Positions 52,701-61,174 of a stretch of 64,000 bases of DNA are shown here, one piece after another; positions within the stretch are counted from its first letter, which is position 1; every line of letters starts with the position of its first letter. Source of the stretch: Nocardiopsis sinuspersici. Its GTDB lineage: Bacteria > Actinomycetota > Actinomycetes > Streptosporangiales > Streptosporangiaceae. The stretch lies in NCBI GenBank assembly GCA_008638415.1, contig VWVT01000013.1, positions 103,163-167,162 on the forward strand, given 5' to 3'. The notes under the pieces are model-generated. The model had not been told where the DNA came from. It saw only the letters and a list, made by a program, of their open reading frames with translations, and did no database searches. Position numbers and translations under genes: made by a program.

Positions 52701-53264
52701 GTGAGTGCGGATGCGGGCAGGGATCTCCCGGGCCTGGCCAAGCGGGCACTGGACGCCTTCGCGGAGAGCGCCTCGCGCCGCAGGGACCGCGACGCCCTGA
52801 TGGACAACGCCTTCGCCGCGCTCTTCGACCTGTACCGTGCGACCTCCTCCGCCCACCGGCGCTCCCCGGGAGGGCGGAACTTCAGCGCCACCCTGGCCGA
52901 GCTGCTGACGAGCGGCAACAACCCCGACCGGCTCAGCCTGTACGTGATCCGCAGCCAGACCGCGGCCGAGAACGGCCGGCACGAGGCCTACCGACCCGCC
53001 TGCTGGCGCCGGTCCATGCTGGAGCTGCTCGGCGAGGAGTTCGTGCCCTGGCGGGACTTCCTGCGCCCCGGCGACCTGGAGGCCATCCAGCGCGTGGACG
53101 AGGCCCTCGTCGAGGTGGCGGGCAGCGCCCGTCCGGTCAACGAGGAGGAGATCCCCGCCTGGGTGCCCGAGTCGCACTGGTGGTGGTGGGAGCCCGCCCG
53201 CCAGCGCGGCGAGGAGGCGCCGGAGCGACACGGCAGCGGCTCCCTGGACGCGGTCGGCGACTGA
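52701..53264 (+). CDS. Hypothetical protein
   Basis: 187 residues, GTG with GAGAAGG upstream. Soluble; N-terminus helical (LAKRALDAFAESASRRRDRDALMDNAFAALFDLYRATSS), then FSATLAELLTSGNNPDRLSLYVIRSQTAAENGRHEAYRP and the Trp-rich VPESHWWWWEPARQR. No recognised domain. Monocistronic, with a hairpin after it. Confidence 0.7.
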   Translation: MSADAGRDLPGLAKRALDAFAESASRRRDRDALMDNAFAALFDLYRATSSAHRRSPGGRNFSATLAELLTSGNNPDRLSLYVIRSQTAAENGRHEAYRPACWRRSMLELLGEEFVPWRDFLRPGDLEAIQRVDEALVEVAGSARPVNEEEIPAWVPESHWWWWEPARQRGEEAPERHGSGSLDAVGD

Positions 53265-53283
53265 GCGCCGGACCGGTGGGCGC

Positions 53284-53304
53284 CGGGCCCCAGGCACGGG
53301 CCCG
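53284..53304. terminator. Hairpin terminator
   Basis: 7-bp stem CGGGCCC / GGGCCCG with a 7-nt loop between the convergent unknown gene and MFS gene. Confidence 0.55.
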
Positions 53305-53367
53305 GGGTCGGGCGACCGGGTACCGGCAGGGGTGGCACCCGCCTTCCTCCGGGGGCCGGGAGGAGTG

Positions 53368-54672
53368 TCAGGCCACGCCCCTGATCCGCCACACCAGCGC
53401 CCCGCCCAACAGGCTGAGCAGTCCGCACACGGCGTACAGGACCGGGTATCCGCCCAGGTGGACGACGATCGGACCGGCCAGGGCCGGGCCGATCACCTGG
53501 GGGCCGGCGCTGGCGATGTTGACGATCCCCAGGTCCTTGGCGCGGCCTCCGGCATCCGGCAGGACCTCGGTGACCAGGGCGTTGTCCACGGACAGGTAGA
53601 CGCCGAAGCCGACCCCCAGCACCGCCGCGCACGCCAGGACCACCGTCCACGTGGGGAAGGCGGCGAGCAGGAACGCGGGTACGGCCGCCACCGCACCCGC
53701 CAGGCACACCATGCCCCGGCGGCGGCCGATGCGGTCCGAGACCAGCCCGGCGACCACGGTCGTGGCCACGACCGCCGCCGTGTAGACGGAGATGAGCACC
53801 AGGAGGCCGTCCGCGGCGGAGGACCCGGGGAACAACTCCTCGTAACCCACCTCGTCGGTCAGGAAGTAGAGCAGGTAGAGGGTGGCCATGGCGTTGCCCG
53901 TCTGCATGAGGAAACGGGTCAGCCACGCCCATCCGAAGTCGGGGTACCGGCGCGGGGACACCCACATGCCGCGCACGAACGCGCTCCAGGATGGGCGCGC
54001 CTCGCGGGGCAGCGGGGGATCGGGCGCCAGCAGCGCGAACGGCAGGGCGCAGGCGATGGTCAGCACGCCGACGAGGGCGTAGCCGGGGGCCGTGCCCGTG
54101 ACCACCACGGTCACCAGCAGCACCGCGACCACCACTCCCGCCGACTGCGGTATGCCGATCCACCCGGAGACCACACCGCGCTGGCGGACGGGCACGCGGT
54201 CGGGCACGGCGGCGAGCAGGGTCGCGTTCAGGCAGGACAGTGCGGCCTGTACGAACGACCACCCCAGCAGCACGCCGAGGACGCCGTCCTGCCGGCCGAG
54301 GACCACCAGGCCCAGGCCGCCCAGGACCGCACCGGCCAGGATCCACGGGCGGCGCCGCCCGAACCGGCCGGTGGTGCGGTCCGACAGCGCCCCGGCCAGC
54401 GGGGTGGCCAGGGTGGCGCAGGCCGCGCCCACGCCGGTCACCCAGGCCAGGGTGGTCTCCTTGGAGCCCGGGTCGAGCAGGCCGACCTGCTCGGGCAGCA
54501 GGACCTGGAGGGGGCCGAAGAAGGCCACCCACATACCCAGGTTGGCCAGGCTGATCCCGGCCACCCACATGCGGCGGACGGGGCGTGTGGGCTCGGCGAG
54601 CGCCTCGGGGACGCCGGGCCGGTGCCGTGGCGGTGGGCCGGGGGAGGGCGGTGGCGCCGGGGGTGTGCGCAC
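53368..54672 (-). CDS. MFS transporter
   Basis: 434 residues from GTG 54672 (GGCAGGT upstream); an upstream ATG at 54690 lies inside the palindrome and is less likely. About 12 membrane segments; MFS loop 2-3 motif GALSDRTTGRFGRRRPWI, a second GLVSDRIGRRRG, and LSVDNALVTEVLPDAGGRAKDLGIVNIA as in SLC45/GPH-like sugar or drug transporters. Substrate unknown. Confidence 0.9.
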   Translation of the reverse strand: MRTPPAPPPSPGPPPRHRPGVPEALAEPTRPVRRMWVAGISLANLGMWVAFFGPLQVLLPEQVGLLDPGSKETTLAWVTGVGAACATLATPLAGALSDRTTGRFGRRRPWILAGAVLGGLGLVVLGRQDGVLGVLLGWSFVQAALSCLNATLLAAVPDRVPVRQRGVVSGWIGIPQSAGVVVAVLLVTVVVTGTAPGYALVGVLTIACALPFALLAPDPPLPREARPSWSAFVRGMWVSPRRYPDFGWAWLTRFLMQTGNAMATLYLLYFLTDEVGYEELFPGSSAADGLLVLISVYTAAVVATTVVAGLVSDRIGRRRGMVCLAGAVAAVPAFLLAAFPTWTVVLACAAVLGVGFGVYLSVDNALVTEVLPDAGGRAKDLGIVNIASAGPQVIGPALAGPIVVHLGGYPVLYAVCGLLSLLGGALVWRIRGVA

Positions 54673-54683
54673 GTGTGACCTGC

Positions 54684-54708
54684 CTAACATGAATTTGTCT
54701 CATGTTAG
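54684..54708. promoter_or_regulatory. 25-bp palindromic operator before the MFS gene
   Basis: CTAACATGA-N7-TCATGTTAG, perfect 9-bp arms. CTAACAT/ATGTTAG half-sites also occur in the MCC operator at 13548-13580, but with different spacing. The cognate regulator is not evident nearby. Confidence 0.65.
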
Positions 54709-54814
54709 GGCGATCGCGTGGACGGCGAAAGTCCCGCCGGGGGACGGCTCGCACGGTGCGGCGCGCCGCCGGGCCGGGGCGTGCCCGCGGGCGGAGCCGG
54801 CGCGCCCCTGCATG

Positions 54815-54875
54815 TAGTCAAGTTTGACCAGTGGTCGGGGAAGGGCCTACCCTCGCAGGTAATCAAACTTGACTA
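54815..54875. promoter_or_regulatory. Paired inverted TCAAGTTTGA sites, candidate PadR operator
   Basis: TAGTCAAGTTTGA (54815-54827) and its exact reverse complement TCAAACTTGACTA (54863-54875), 35 nt apart, flanking the region that should contain the promoter of the VOC gene. A PadR gene lies at the far end of that gene. Confidence 0.65.
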
Positions 54876-54888
54876 ATAGGAGGCGCAC

Positions 54889-55713
54889 GTGGCCGGAACG
54901 GACACCGCGCGAGCCGGCGGCGGAGCGGACGGGGCCGCCGGGCGGCGGGGGCCGGAGGCGGCCGGGACGCGGGCCAACGAGACGACCGTGCCCGTGCTGC
55001 CGTGCGTCTCGGCCGAGGCCACCCTGGAGTTCTACCGTGCGCTCGGCTTCGAGGTCACCCACGAGCAGACCAGGCCCTACCTGTACCTGGCGCTGCGCTG
55101 GAGCGGCTTCGACCTGCACTACGGCCGCACCCCGAAGGAGCTGGACCCCGCCCGGGAGAACAGCGGCGGCTGCCTGGTCATGGTCGACGCGGTCGCGCCC
55201 TACCACGCCGCCCTCACCCGGGCCATGCGCCGGGCCTACGGCAGGGTCCTGGCGAAGGGGCTGCCGCGCCTCACCCGGTACCGGCCCGGCGCCAGCCGCT
55301 TCACGCTGATGGACCCGTCGGGCAACTCGATCATCTTCATCCAGCGCGACGAGCCCGGGAAACCGGAGTACGGCGGTTCCAAGGGACTCGACGGGCTCGC
55401 CCGCGTCCTGGACGACGCACGGACCCTGCGCGACTTCAAGACCGACGACCCCGCCGCCTTCCGGCGGATCCGCTCCGGCCTGCGCAGGCACGGCGACACC
55501 GCCCCCGCCGCGGACCGGGCGCTGGCGCTGGTCATGCTGATCGAGCTCGCGGTCGCCCTCGGGGAGGACGACCGCGTCGGGGAGTGGCGGGCGGACCTGG
55601 ACGCGATCGAGCTCACCGGACCGGAGCTGCGCAGGGTCGAGGGCGAACTGCGCAACGCCTCCGACCTGCGGCAGTGGCTCCGAGGGGAGGCCGGGGAGCC
55701 GGACGTGGACTGA
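54889..55713 (+). CDS. VOC-superfamily (glyoxalase/bleomycin-resistance-like) protein with a C-terminal extension
   Basis: 274 residues, GTG with GGAGG 6 nt upstream. After a disordered N-terminus, residues about 33-155 form a VOC fold: PVLPCVSAEATLEFYRALGFEV...YLYLALRWSGFDLHYGR...FTLMDPSGNSIIFIQRDEP. The C-terminal 110 residues are helical (ARTLRDFKTDDPAAFRRIRSGL...LIELAVALGEDD) and are not part of a standard VOC. Binding protein for a small hydrophobic compound is a common role; function not shown. PadR partner convergent. Confidence 0.85.
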   Translation: MAGTDTARAGGGADGAAGRRGPEAAGTRANETTVPVLPCVSAEATLEFYRALGFEVTHEQTRPYLYLALRWSGFDLHYGRTPKELDPARENSGGCLVMVDAVAPYHAALTRAMRRAYGRVLAKGLPRLTRYRPGASRFTLMDPSGNSIIFIQRDEPGKPEYGGSKGLDGLARVLDDARTLRDFKTDDPAAFRRIRSGLRRHGDTAPAADRALALVMLIELAVALGEDDRVGEWRADLDAIELTGPELRRVEGELRNASDLRQWLRGEAGEPDVD

Positions 55714-55734
55714 GGTGGCCGCCGCCCGGCCGCC

Positions 55735-56355
55735 TCAGGGGGAGGGTGCCGCGCCCGGATGCTCCTCCGCGAGGACGCCCTCGTAGGGCCTGCCGCCCTC
55801 ACCGGCGAAGGAGTAGGCGCCGCCCTCGATCCGCCGGATCAGCGCGCGTGTCCACTCCGCGTCCGCCTCCGCCGAGTGCACCCACATGTCCATGATCTCG
55901 CCGATGTGGCCCATCTGGCCGGGCCCCTCCTCCGGCGTGTAGTACCCGACCACCCCGCGGCGCCACTCCTCCAGGCCCTCGACGCGCCGCCCGAGCAGCT
56001 CGACCGCCTCCTCCCGGGACAGGTCGACGATGAAGCCGAGGCCCGCCGAGAGCACGTCCAGCCGCTCGCCGTACGAGGACACCGCCGCGCGCAGCAGGGC
56101 GAAGTACTCCCGAGTGCCCGCCTCGGTGACCTCGTACTCGGTCCGGGGCGGCCCTCCGGCGGTGGACGGCGCGACCTCGTGGGCGTGCAGCAGGCCCTGT
56201 CCGGCCATCTGCTTGAGCGCGTGGTAGATCGACCCCGGCTTGGCGCTGGACCACTCGTGCGCGCCCCACAGCTCCAGGTCGCCGCGTACCTGGTAGCCGT
56301 GCGCACGCCCGTGCAGGCGGACCGCTCCCAGGACCAGCAGCCGGATGGCCGACAT
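55735..56355 (-). CDS. PadR-family transcriptional regulator
   Basis: 206 residues from ATG 56355 with GAGGGG 6 nt upstream. Winged-helix domain RLLVLGAVRLHGRAHGYQVRGDLELWGAHEWSSAKPGSIYHALKQMAGQGLL followed by RTEYEVTEAGTREY and a C-terminal helical domain (PadR-C). Convergent with the VOC gene with only 21 bp between; likely represses that gene through the TCAAGTTTGA sites. No such site precedes its own start. Confidence 0.9.
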   Translation of the reverse strand: MSAIRLLVLGAVRLHGRAHGYQVRGDLELWGAHEWSSAKPGSIYHALKQMAGQGLLHAHEVAPSTAGGPPRTEYEVTEAGTREYFALLRAAVSSYGERLDVLSAGLGFIVDLSREEAVELLGRRVEGLEEWRRGVVGYYTPEEGPGQMGHIGEIMDMWVHSAEADAEWTRALIRRIEGGAYSFAGEGGRPYEGVLAEEHPGAAPSP

Positions 56356-56433
56356 CCGCAACCCCTCACGCGTGATCTCCGCTGTTGGACTGCGACGAGG
56401 ATATCCCCGCGCGGAGGAGGCCGGCACGGGCCG

Positions 56434-58404
56434 TCAGCCTCGCCCGGGTGCCGGGTCGCCCTGGCGCGCGTGCTCGGCGCCCAGCGCGATCGGCGCCGAC
56501 AGCCACTCGTCGCGCAGCCCGAACGCGTCCACCAGCTGCACGGCGTAGGGCCGCAGTCCCCGGCACAGGTCGTTCACCGCCTGCGTGACCGCCTTGGCCC
56601 TGTTCGTGGACAGGCGCTCGTGCTCCAGGAACCAGGCGCGGTCCTCCTCCACCACCGACATCACGTACAGGTCGCACAGCCGGTTGAGCAGCTTGGCCGT
56701 CGAGGTGTCGCCGCAGCGGTCGATCCCCGCCACGAACGCCTCCAGCACCACCCGGTCCATGTGCGCGCGGCCCGCGGTGAGCACGTGGTCCTGGGCGCGG
56801 TTGAACGTCTCGAAGGCGTCGTTGCCGTCCTTCCCGGACCTGCGCAGCCGTGCGGCCAGCCCCTCGACGACGTGCTTCTCGCGGTCCTCCAGCAGCTCCA
56901 GCTGCCAGCCCCGGTTGTACAGGCCGGCCTCTTCCCCGCGTCCCGGGGCGGCCGCGACGAGCCGGTCGATCAGCGGGATCGCGGCGGTGCGCTCGATGAC
57001 CGTCTCGAAGACCTTGCCCGCCATGAAGCGGACCAGTCCCAACTGGTCCAGGTCGCCGAACGAGTCCTGGAAGTTGGTCAGCAGGCTCTTGGTGAGCTGC
57101 TGCATCAGGACCGTGTTGTCGCCCTCGAACGTGGTGAAGATGTCGGAGTCGGCCTTGAGCTGCGGAATGCGGTTCTCCGCCATGTACCCGGCGCCGCCGC
57201 ACGCCTCGCGACACATCTGGATGGTCCTGGTGGCGTGCCAGGTGGCCACCGCCTTGAGCCCGGCCGCCCGCGACTCCAGCTCCCGCTGGGCGCGGTCGTC
57301 GTGCTCGGAGGACAGGGACAGGTCGTGCAGGCGGGTCACCAGCTCCTCCTGCGCGAAGTGCAGCGCGTAGGTGCGGGCCAGCGCGGGCAGCAGCTTGCGC
57401 TGGTGCGCCAGGTAGTCCAGGACGCGCACCTCGCGCTCGGGCTCCCCGTCGGTCCCGGGACGCCCGAACTGGCGGCGGGTGTCGCCGTAGCGCACCGCGA
57501 TGGCCAGCGCGGCCTTGGTGGCGGTGCCCGAGCCGCCCGCGACGCTGATCCGGCCGCGGACGAGCGTGCCGAGCATGGTGAAGAAGCGCCGGTTCTTGCT
57601 CTCGATGGGGCTGGAGTAGGTGCCGTCGGGAGCCACGTCCCCGTACCGGTTGAGCAGGTTGGCGCGCGGCACCCGGACGTGGTCGAACTCCAGGCGGCCG
57701 TTGTCCACTCCGTTGAGCCCGGCCTTGACGCCGCAGTCCCCGATGCGCACGCCCGGCATGGGCTCGCCCCGCCCGTCGCGGATCGGGACCATCAGGGCGT
57801 GCACGCCGTGCTCCTCGCCGTCGGCGTTGAGCTGGGCGAAGACCACCGCCATGCGGCCGTCGCGCGCGGCGTTGCCGATGTAGTCCTTGCGCGCCGACTC
57901 GTCGGGCGTGTGGACCACGAACTCCTCGGCCCCGGGGTCGTAGGTGGCCGTGGTGCGCAGGCTCTGCACGTCCGAGCCGTGGCCGGTCTCGGTCATCGCG
58001 AAGCAGCCGGGCAGTTCCAGCGACATCACGTCGGGCAGGTACTCGGTGTGGTGGCGTTCTGTGCCCAGGGCGCTGATCGCCCCGCCGAACAGCCCCCACT
58101 GCACGCCCATCTTCACCATGAGGGACAGGTCGTTGACCATCATCTCGAAGCCGACCACGGAGGCTCCGACGTCGCCGCGGCCGCCCACCGACTCGGGAAA
58201 GCCGTAGGTGGGCAGGCCGCTCTTGGCCAGGGCCTCGAGCTGGGCGAGGGTGCGGGCGCGGTGCTCCTCCACCGACAGCCCGTGGACGGGGGCGAACAGC
58301 TCTCCCCGGAGGACGTCGCGGGCCTGCTCGCGCACGTGGGCCCAGCGTCCGTCGAGGAGGCCGCGCAGTTCGGCCTCGTCCAACCGCAGTGCCTGTTCGG
58401 TCAT
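56434..58404 (-). CDS. Acyl-CoA oxidase/long acyl-CoA dehydrogenase-like protein
   Basis: 656 residues, larger than ordinary acyl-CoA dehydrogenases (about 390), matching the acyl-CoA oxidase family. GCFAMTETGHGSDVQSLRTTATYD, RRFFTMLGTLVRGRISVAGG, MCREACGGAGYMAENRI and the catalytic Glu in FTTFEGDNTVLMQQL are present, followed by a C-terminal extra helical domain. Expected to form trans-2-enoyl-CoA, passing electrons to oxygen or ETF. Monocistronic. Confidence 0.92.
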   Translation of the reverse strand: MTEQALRLDEAELRGLLDGRWAHVREQARDVLRGELFAPVHGLSVEEHRARTLAQLEALAKSGLPTYGFPESVGGRGDVGASVVGFEMMVNDLSLMVKMGVQWGLFGGAISALGTERHHTEYLPDVMSLELPGCFAMTETGHGSDVQSLRTTATYDPGAEEFVVHTPDESARKDYIGNAARDGRMAVVFAQLNADGEEHGVHALMVPIRDGRGEPMPGVRIGDCGVKAGLNGVDNGRLEFDHVRVPRANLLNRYGDVAPDGTYSSPIESKNRRFFTMLGTLVRGRISVAGGSGTATKAALAIAVRYGDTRRQFGRPGTDGEPEREVRVLDYLAHQRKLLPALARTYALHFAQEELVTRLHDLSLSSEHDDRAQRELESRAAGLKAVATWHATRTIQMCREACGGAGYMAENRIPQLKADSDIFTTFEGDNTVLMQQLTKSLLTNFQDSFGDLDQLGLVRFMAGKVFETVIERTAAIPLIDRLVAAAPGRGEEAGLYNRGWQLELLEDREKHVVEGLAARLRRSGKDGNDAFETFNRAQDHVLTAGRAHMDRVVLEAFVAGIDRCGDTSTAKLLNRLCDLYVMSVVEEDRAWFLEHERLSTNRAKAVTQAVNDLCRGLRPYAVQLVDAFGLRDEWLSAPIALGAEHARQGDPAPGRG

Positions 58405-58643
58405 GTGGTCCCCCTGTTGGTCCTCGTCGGCGCGGCCCTGTCCCCGTGACTACCACCGCCGGCGGAGCGGAAACGGCGCGGACACGCCCGGGCCGCGGAT
58501 ACACGACCAACGGTAGGGGCAGGAGCGGCGAGGTCCCGATCCCCGCCGGACGGTTGAGCCGTCTCCACCTGAGGTAGTCCAGTCACCGGGCCTCCGTGTG
58601 AACGGAGCCGGGTACGCCGTAGTCGACGAAGCAAGGGGAGACC

Positions 58644-59588
58644 GTGGAACAGCGCACGCCCGAGGTGCCGGACGACCGGGCACGGGTGCTCCTGGCCGGA
58701 TGGTTCTCGTTCGTGGACGGGGAGGCCACGGCGGGCGACGTCGGGGCGGTGGAGGCGGTCTCGGCCGCGCTGCGAAGGGACGGTGTCGTCCACGACGTCG
58801 CGTGGAGCCCCGGGTTCCGCTCTGAGGGGCCCTCCCTCGGCGAGGTGGACCCGTCCGCCTACTCGCACCTGGTCTTCGTGTGCGGCCCGGTCAGCGGACG
58901 CCAGGTCGAGGACCTCCACCGGACCTTCGCGTCCTGCCGGCGGATCGCGGTCGGCGTGTCCGTGACCGATCCCCGCTCCCCGGCCTTCCTCGGCTTCCAC
59001 ACCGTGCTGTCCCGCGACGGAGCGGGGGAGGAGTCGCGGCGCGACCTCGCCGCGGGCGCCCCCGCGGGCCCTTCGGTACCGGTCGTGGGAGTGGCCACCG
59101 CGCCGGGCCAGGGCGAGTACCGGGACCGGTCGGCCCACGCGGGTGTGCACCGGTCCCTGGAGAGGTGGCTGGTGACCAAGGACTGCGCGCGCGTGCCGGT
59201 CGACACCCGGCTGGACACGTCCGACTGGCTCCACTGCGCCGAACCGCACCAGTTCGACGCCCTGGTGCGCCGGATGGACCTGGTGGTGACCACCCGTCTG
59301 CACGGACTGGTGCTGGCCCTGCGCAACGGGGTTCCCGCCCTGGTGGTGGACCCCGTCGCGGGCGGTGCCAAGGTCGCGGCCCAGGGCCGGGTCTGGGACT
59401 GGCCGGTGGAGACGGTCCGCCACCCGGAGGAGGAGCTCGACCCCGGGCGCCTGGACCGGCTCTGGAAGTGGTGTCTGGGCTCCGGCCCCCAGGAGGCCCG
59501 GTCCCGGTCGGGCGACCTCGGCTCACCGCTGGTCGGCGCGTTGTCGGAGGCCCTGCGGGCACACCCGAACGGCCGTGGCCGCGCCTGA
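58644..59588 (+). CDS. Polysaccharide pyruvyltransferase-family protein
   Basis: 314 residues, GTG with AAGGGGAG upstream. PF04230-like: RVLLAGWFSFVDGEATAGDVGAVEAVSAAL near the N-terminus (G-x-x-G-D glycosyl-fold start) and C-terminal MDLVVTTRLHGLVLALRNGVPALVVDPV, the family's sugar/pyruvate-binding signature. Would attach ketal pyruvate to a polysaccharide or cell-wall polymer. No sugar genes are nearby, so the substrate is unknown. Confidence 0.85.
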   Translation: MEQRTPEVPDDRARVLLAGWFSFVDGEATAGDVGAVEAVSAALRRDGVVHDVAWSPGFRSEGPSLGEVDPSAYSHLVFVCGPVSGRQVEDLHRTFASCRRIAVGVSVTDPRSPAFLGFHTVLSRDGAGEESRRDLAAGAPAGPSVPVVGVATAPGQGEYRDRSAHAGVHRSLERWLVTKDCARVPVDTRLDTSDWLHCAEPHQFDALVRRMDLVVTTRLHGLVLALRNGVPALVVDPVAGGAKVAAQGRVWDWPVETVRHPEEELDPGRLDRLWKWCLGSGPQEARSRSGDLGSPLVGALSEALRAHPNGRGRA

Positions 59589-59619
59589 CGGCGGCCACCG
59601 CACGGCTTCGGGCGCGCGG

Positions 59620-59904
59620 TCAGACCGCCAGCGGGGCGGGCACGGGTTCCCCCGCGGGAGCGTCGGCGCGCACACGGTGCAGGAGGTCGTCCAGGGACAG
59701 GCCGAGCGCGGTGGCGATCGACGCGACCGTGAAGAACGCCGGGGTGGGGATGCGCCCGCCCTCGATCTTGCGCAGGGTCTCGACCGAGATCCCGGCCCGG
59801 TGCGCGACGTCGACCATCGTGCGCTCCCCGCGGGCCTGCCGGAGCAGGCCCCCCAGGAGGCGGCCGCGCTCGATCTGCTCTGCGGTCAGCGGTTCTCGAA
59901 CCAT
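59620..59904 (-). CDS. Small XRE-family helix-turn-helix regulator
   Basis: 94 residues. Typical Cro/CI-type domain LGGLLRQARGERTMVDVAHRAGISVETLRKIEGGRIPTPAFFTVASIATALGLSLDDLL. No other domain. TAGAAT lies 6 nt before the ATG without a Shine-Dalgarno, a probable leaderless start. Target unknown. Confidence 0.9.
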   Translation of the reverse strand: MVREPLTAEQIERGRLLGGLLRQARGERTMVDVAHRAGISVETLRKIEGGRIPTPAFFTVASIATALGLSLDDLLHRVRADAPAGEPVPAPLAV

Positions 59905-60082
59905 GGGGGGATTCTAGCCGCTCCGCGTCGGCGGCCCGTGGGAGTAGCGGTACGGCCCCCGGCGTGGGGCGCGGGACGCGCCGAGAGCGTCAGGGGCCGA
60001 CGGGGTGGAACCCGGGACCTCTCCGGCGAGGCCGGGGCCACGCGCACGGCCGGGCGGGTGCCCACCGCCTCCCGGGCGGACC

Positions 60083-61060
60083 TCACGCCAGCCCCGGAAC
60101 GGCCAGCTCCAGGCTGCCGTCGTCGGCGTCGAGCAGCGCCGGGACCCCCAGCGGCACGGTGAGCTGGGCCGAGCAGTGCCCGAACTCCAGACCCCACAGC
60201 ACCGGCACCCCCAGCGGCTCCAGGCGGTCGCGCATCAGTGCGGCGATCATCCCCGGATCGGGCGGGCAGTCGGTCCACGTGCCCAGGGCCACCCCGGCCA
60301 CCCCGTCCATCCATCCCGTGCGCAGCAGGTGGGTGAGCATCCGGTCGAGGCGGGCCACGTCCTCGCCGATGTCCTCCAGCAGCAGGATGCCCCCCGACGC
60401 CGACAGGCGGCTGTGCGGAGTGGCCAGGCCGTCGTTGAGCAGGCTCAGGTTCCCGCCGAAGGTCACGCCCTCGGCCCGGCCAGGCACCAGCGCGTGCGCG
60501 CCCGGCGAGGTCAGCAGGACCCGCCGCTCGGGGTGGAACAGCGTGGTGCGCAGTTCCTCCTGGGCCGCCGCGTCGCCCACGAAGTAGCGGGTGCCGACCA
60601 CCGGCCCGTGCACCGTGGCCACCCCGAGCTCCACCGCGAACGCCTCGTGCACCGCGGTGACGTCGCTGAACCCGATCAGCGCCTTGGGGCCGGCCCCGCG
60701 CATCGCGTCGAAGTCCAGCAGGTCCAGTGTCCGGTGCGCCCCGTCGCCGCCGCGCACGCAGAACACCGCGTCCACGTTCGGATCGCACCAGGCCGCCTGC
60801 AGGTCGGCGGCCCGTGTGGCGTCCGCTCCGGCAAGGTAGGGCAGTCGCGGATGCCGCTCGCGCACGTGCGGGGCCGGTTCCACCTCCAGGCCCCAGCCGC
60901 GCAGTGCCTCCACCGCCGCGTCCAGCTGCTCCGCCGGGACCGGGCTGCACGGGGCGACCAGCCGTACCCGGTCGCCCTTCCGCAGCCGGGGCGGTCGGAC
61001 CAGCTCCGGCACACCCCGCGGACGCGGAGCCCGAACCGCCGCGTCCGCCACCTCGGTCAT
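60083..61060 (-). CDS. LD-carboxypeptidase (S66, muropeptide carboxypeptidase)
   Basis: 325 residues from ATG 61060 with GGGAGAGGCG upstream. Cleaves the L,D bond of tetrapeptides during peptidoglycan recycling. RLVAPCSPVPAEQLDAAVEAL at the N-terminus, nucleophile Ser in ALIGFSDVTAVHEAF, GGNLSLLNDGLATPH and LLLEDIGE, and GLEFGHCSAQLTVPLG supplying the His. Cytoplasmic (no signal peptide). Confidence 0.92.
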   Translation of the reverse strand: MTEVADAAVRAPRPRGVPELVRPPRLRKGDRVRLVAPCSPVPAEQLDAAVEALRGWGLEVEPAPHVRERHPRLPYLAGADATRAADLQAAWCDPNVDAVFCVRGGDGAHRTLDLLDFDAMRGAGPKALIGFSDVTAVHEAFAVELGVATVHGPVVGTRYFVGDAAAQEELRTTLFHPERRVLLTSPGAHALVPGRAEGVTFGGNLSLLNDGLATPHSRLSASGGILLLEDIGEDVARLDRMLTHLLRTGWMDGVAGVALGTWTDCPPDPGMIAALMRDRLEPLGVPVLWGLEFGHCSAQLTVPLGVPALLDADDGSLELAVPGLA

Positions 61061-61174
61061 CGCCTCTCCCACGCTGCGCCCTCCATGATCGTCCGCGTCG
61101 CCCGACACGGACACCGCCTTCGCGGCCCGGTCACCAGGACCGCCAGTTTCCCAGCCGAGCGGGGATCCGAGCGT

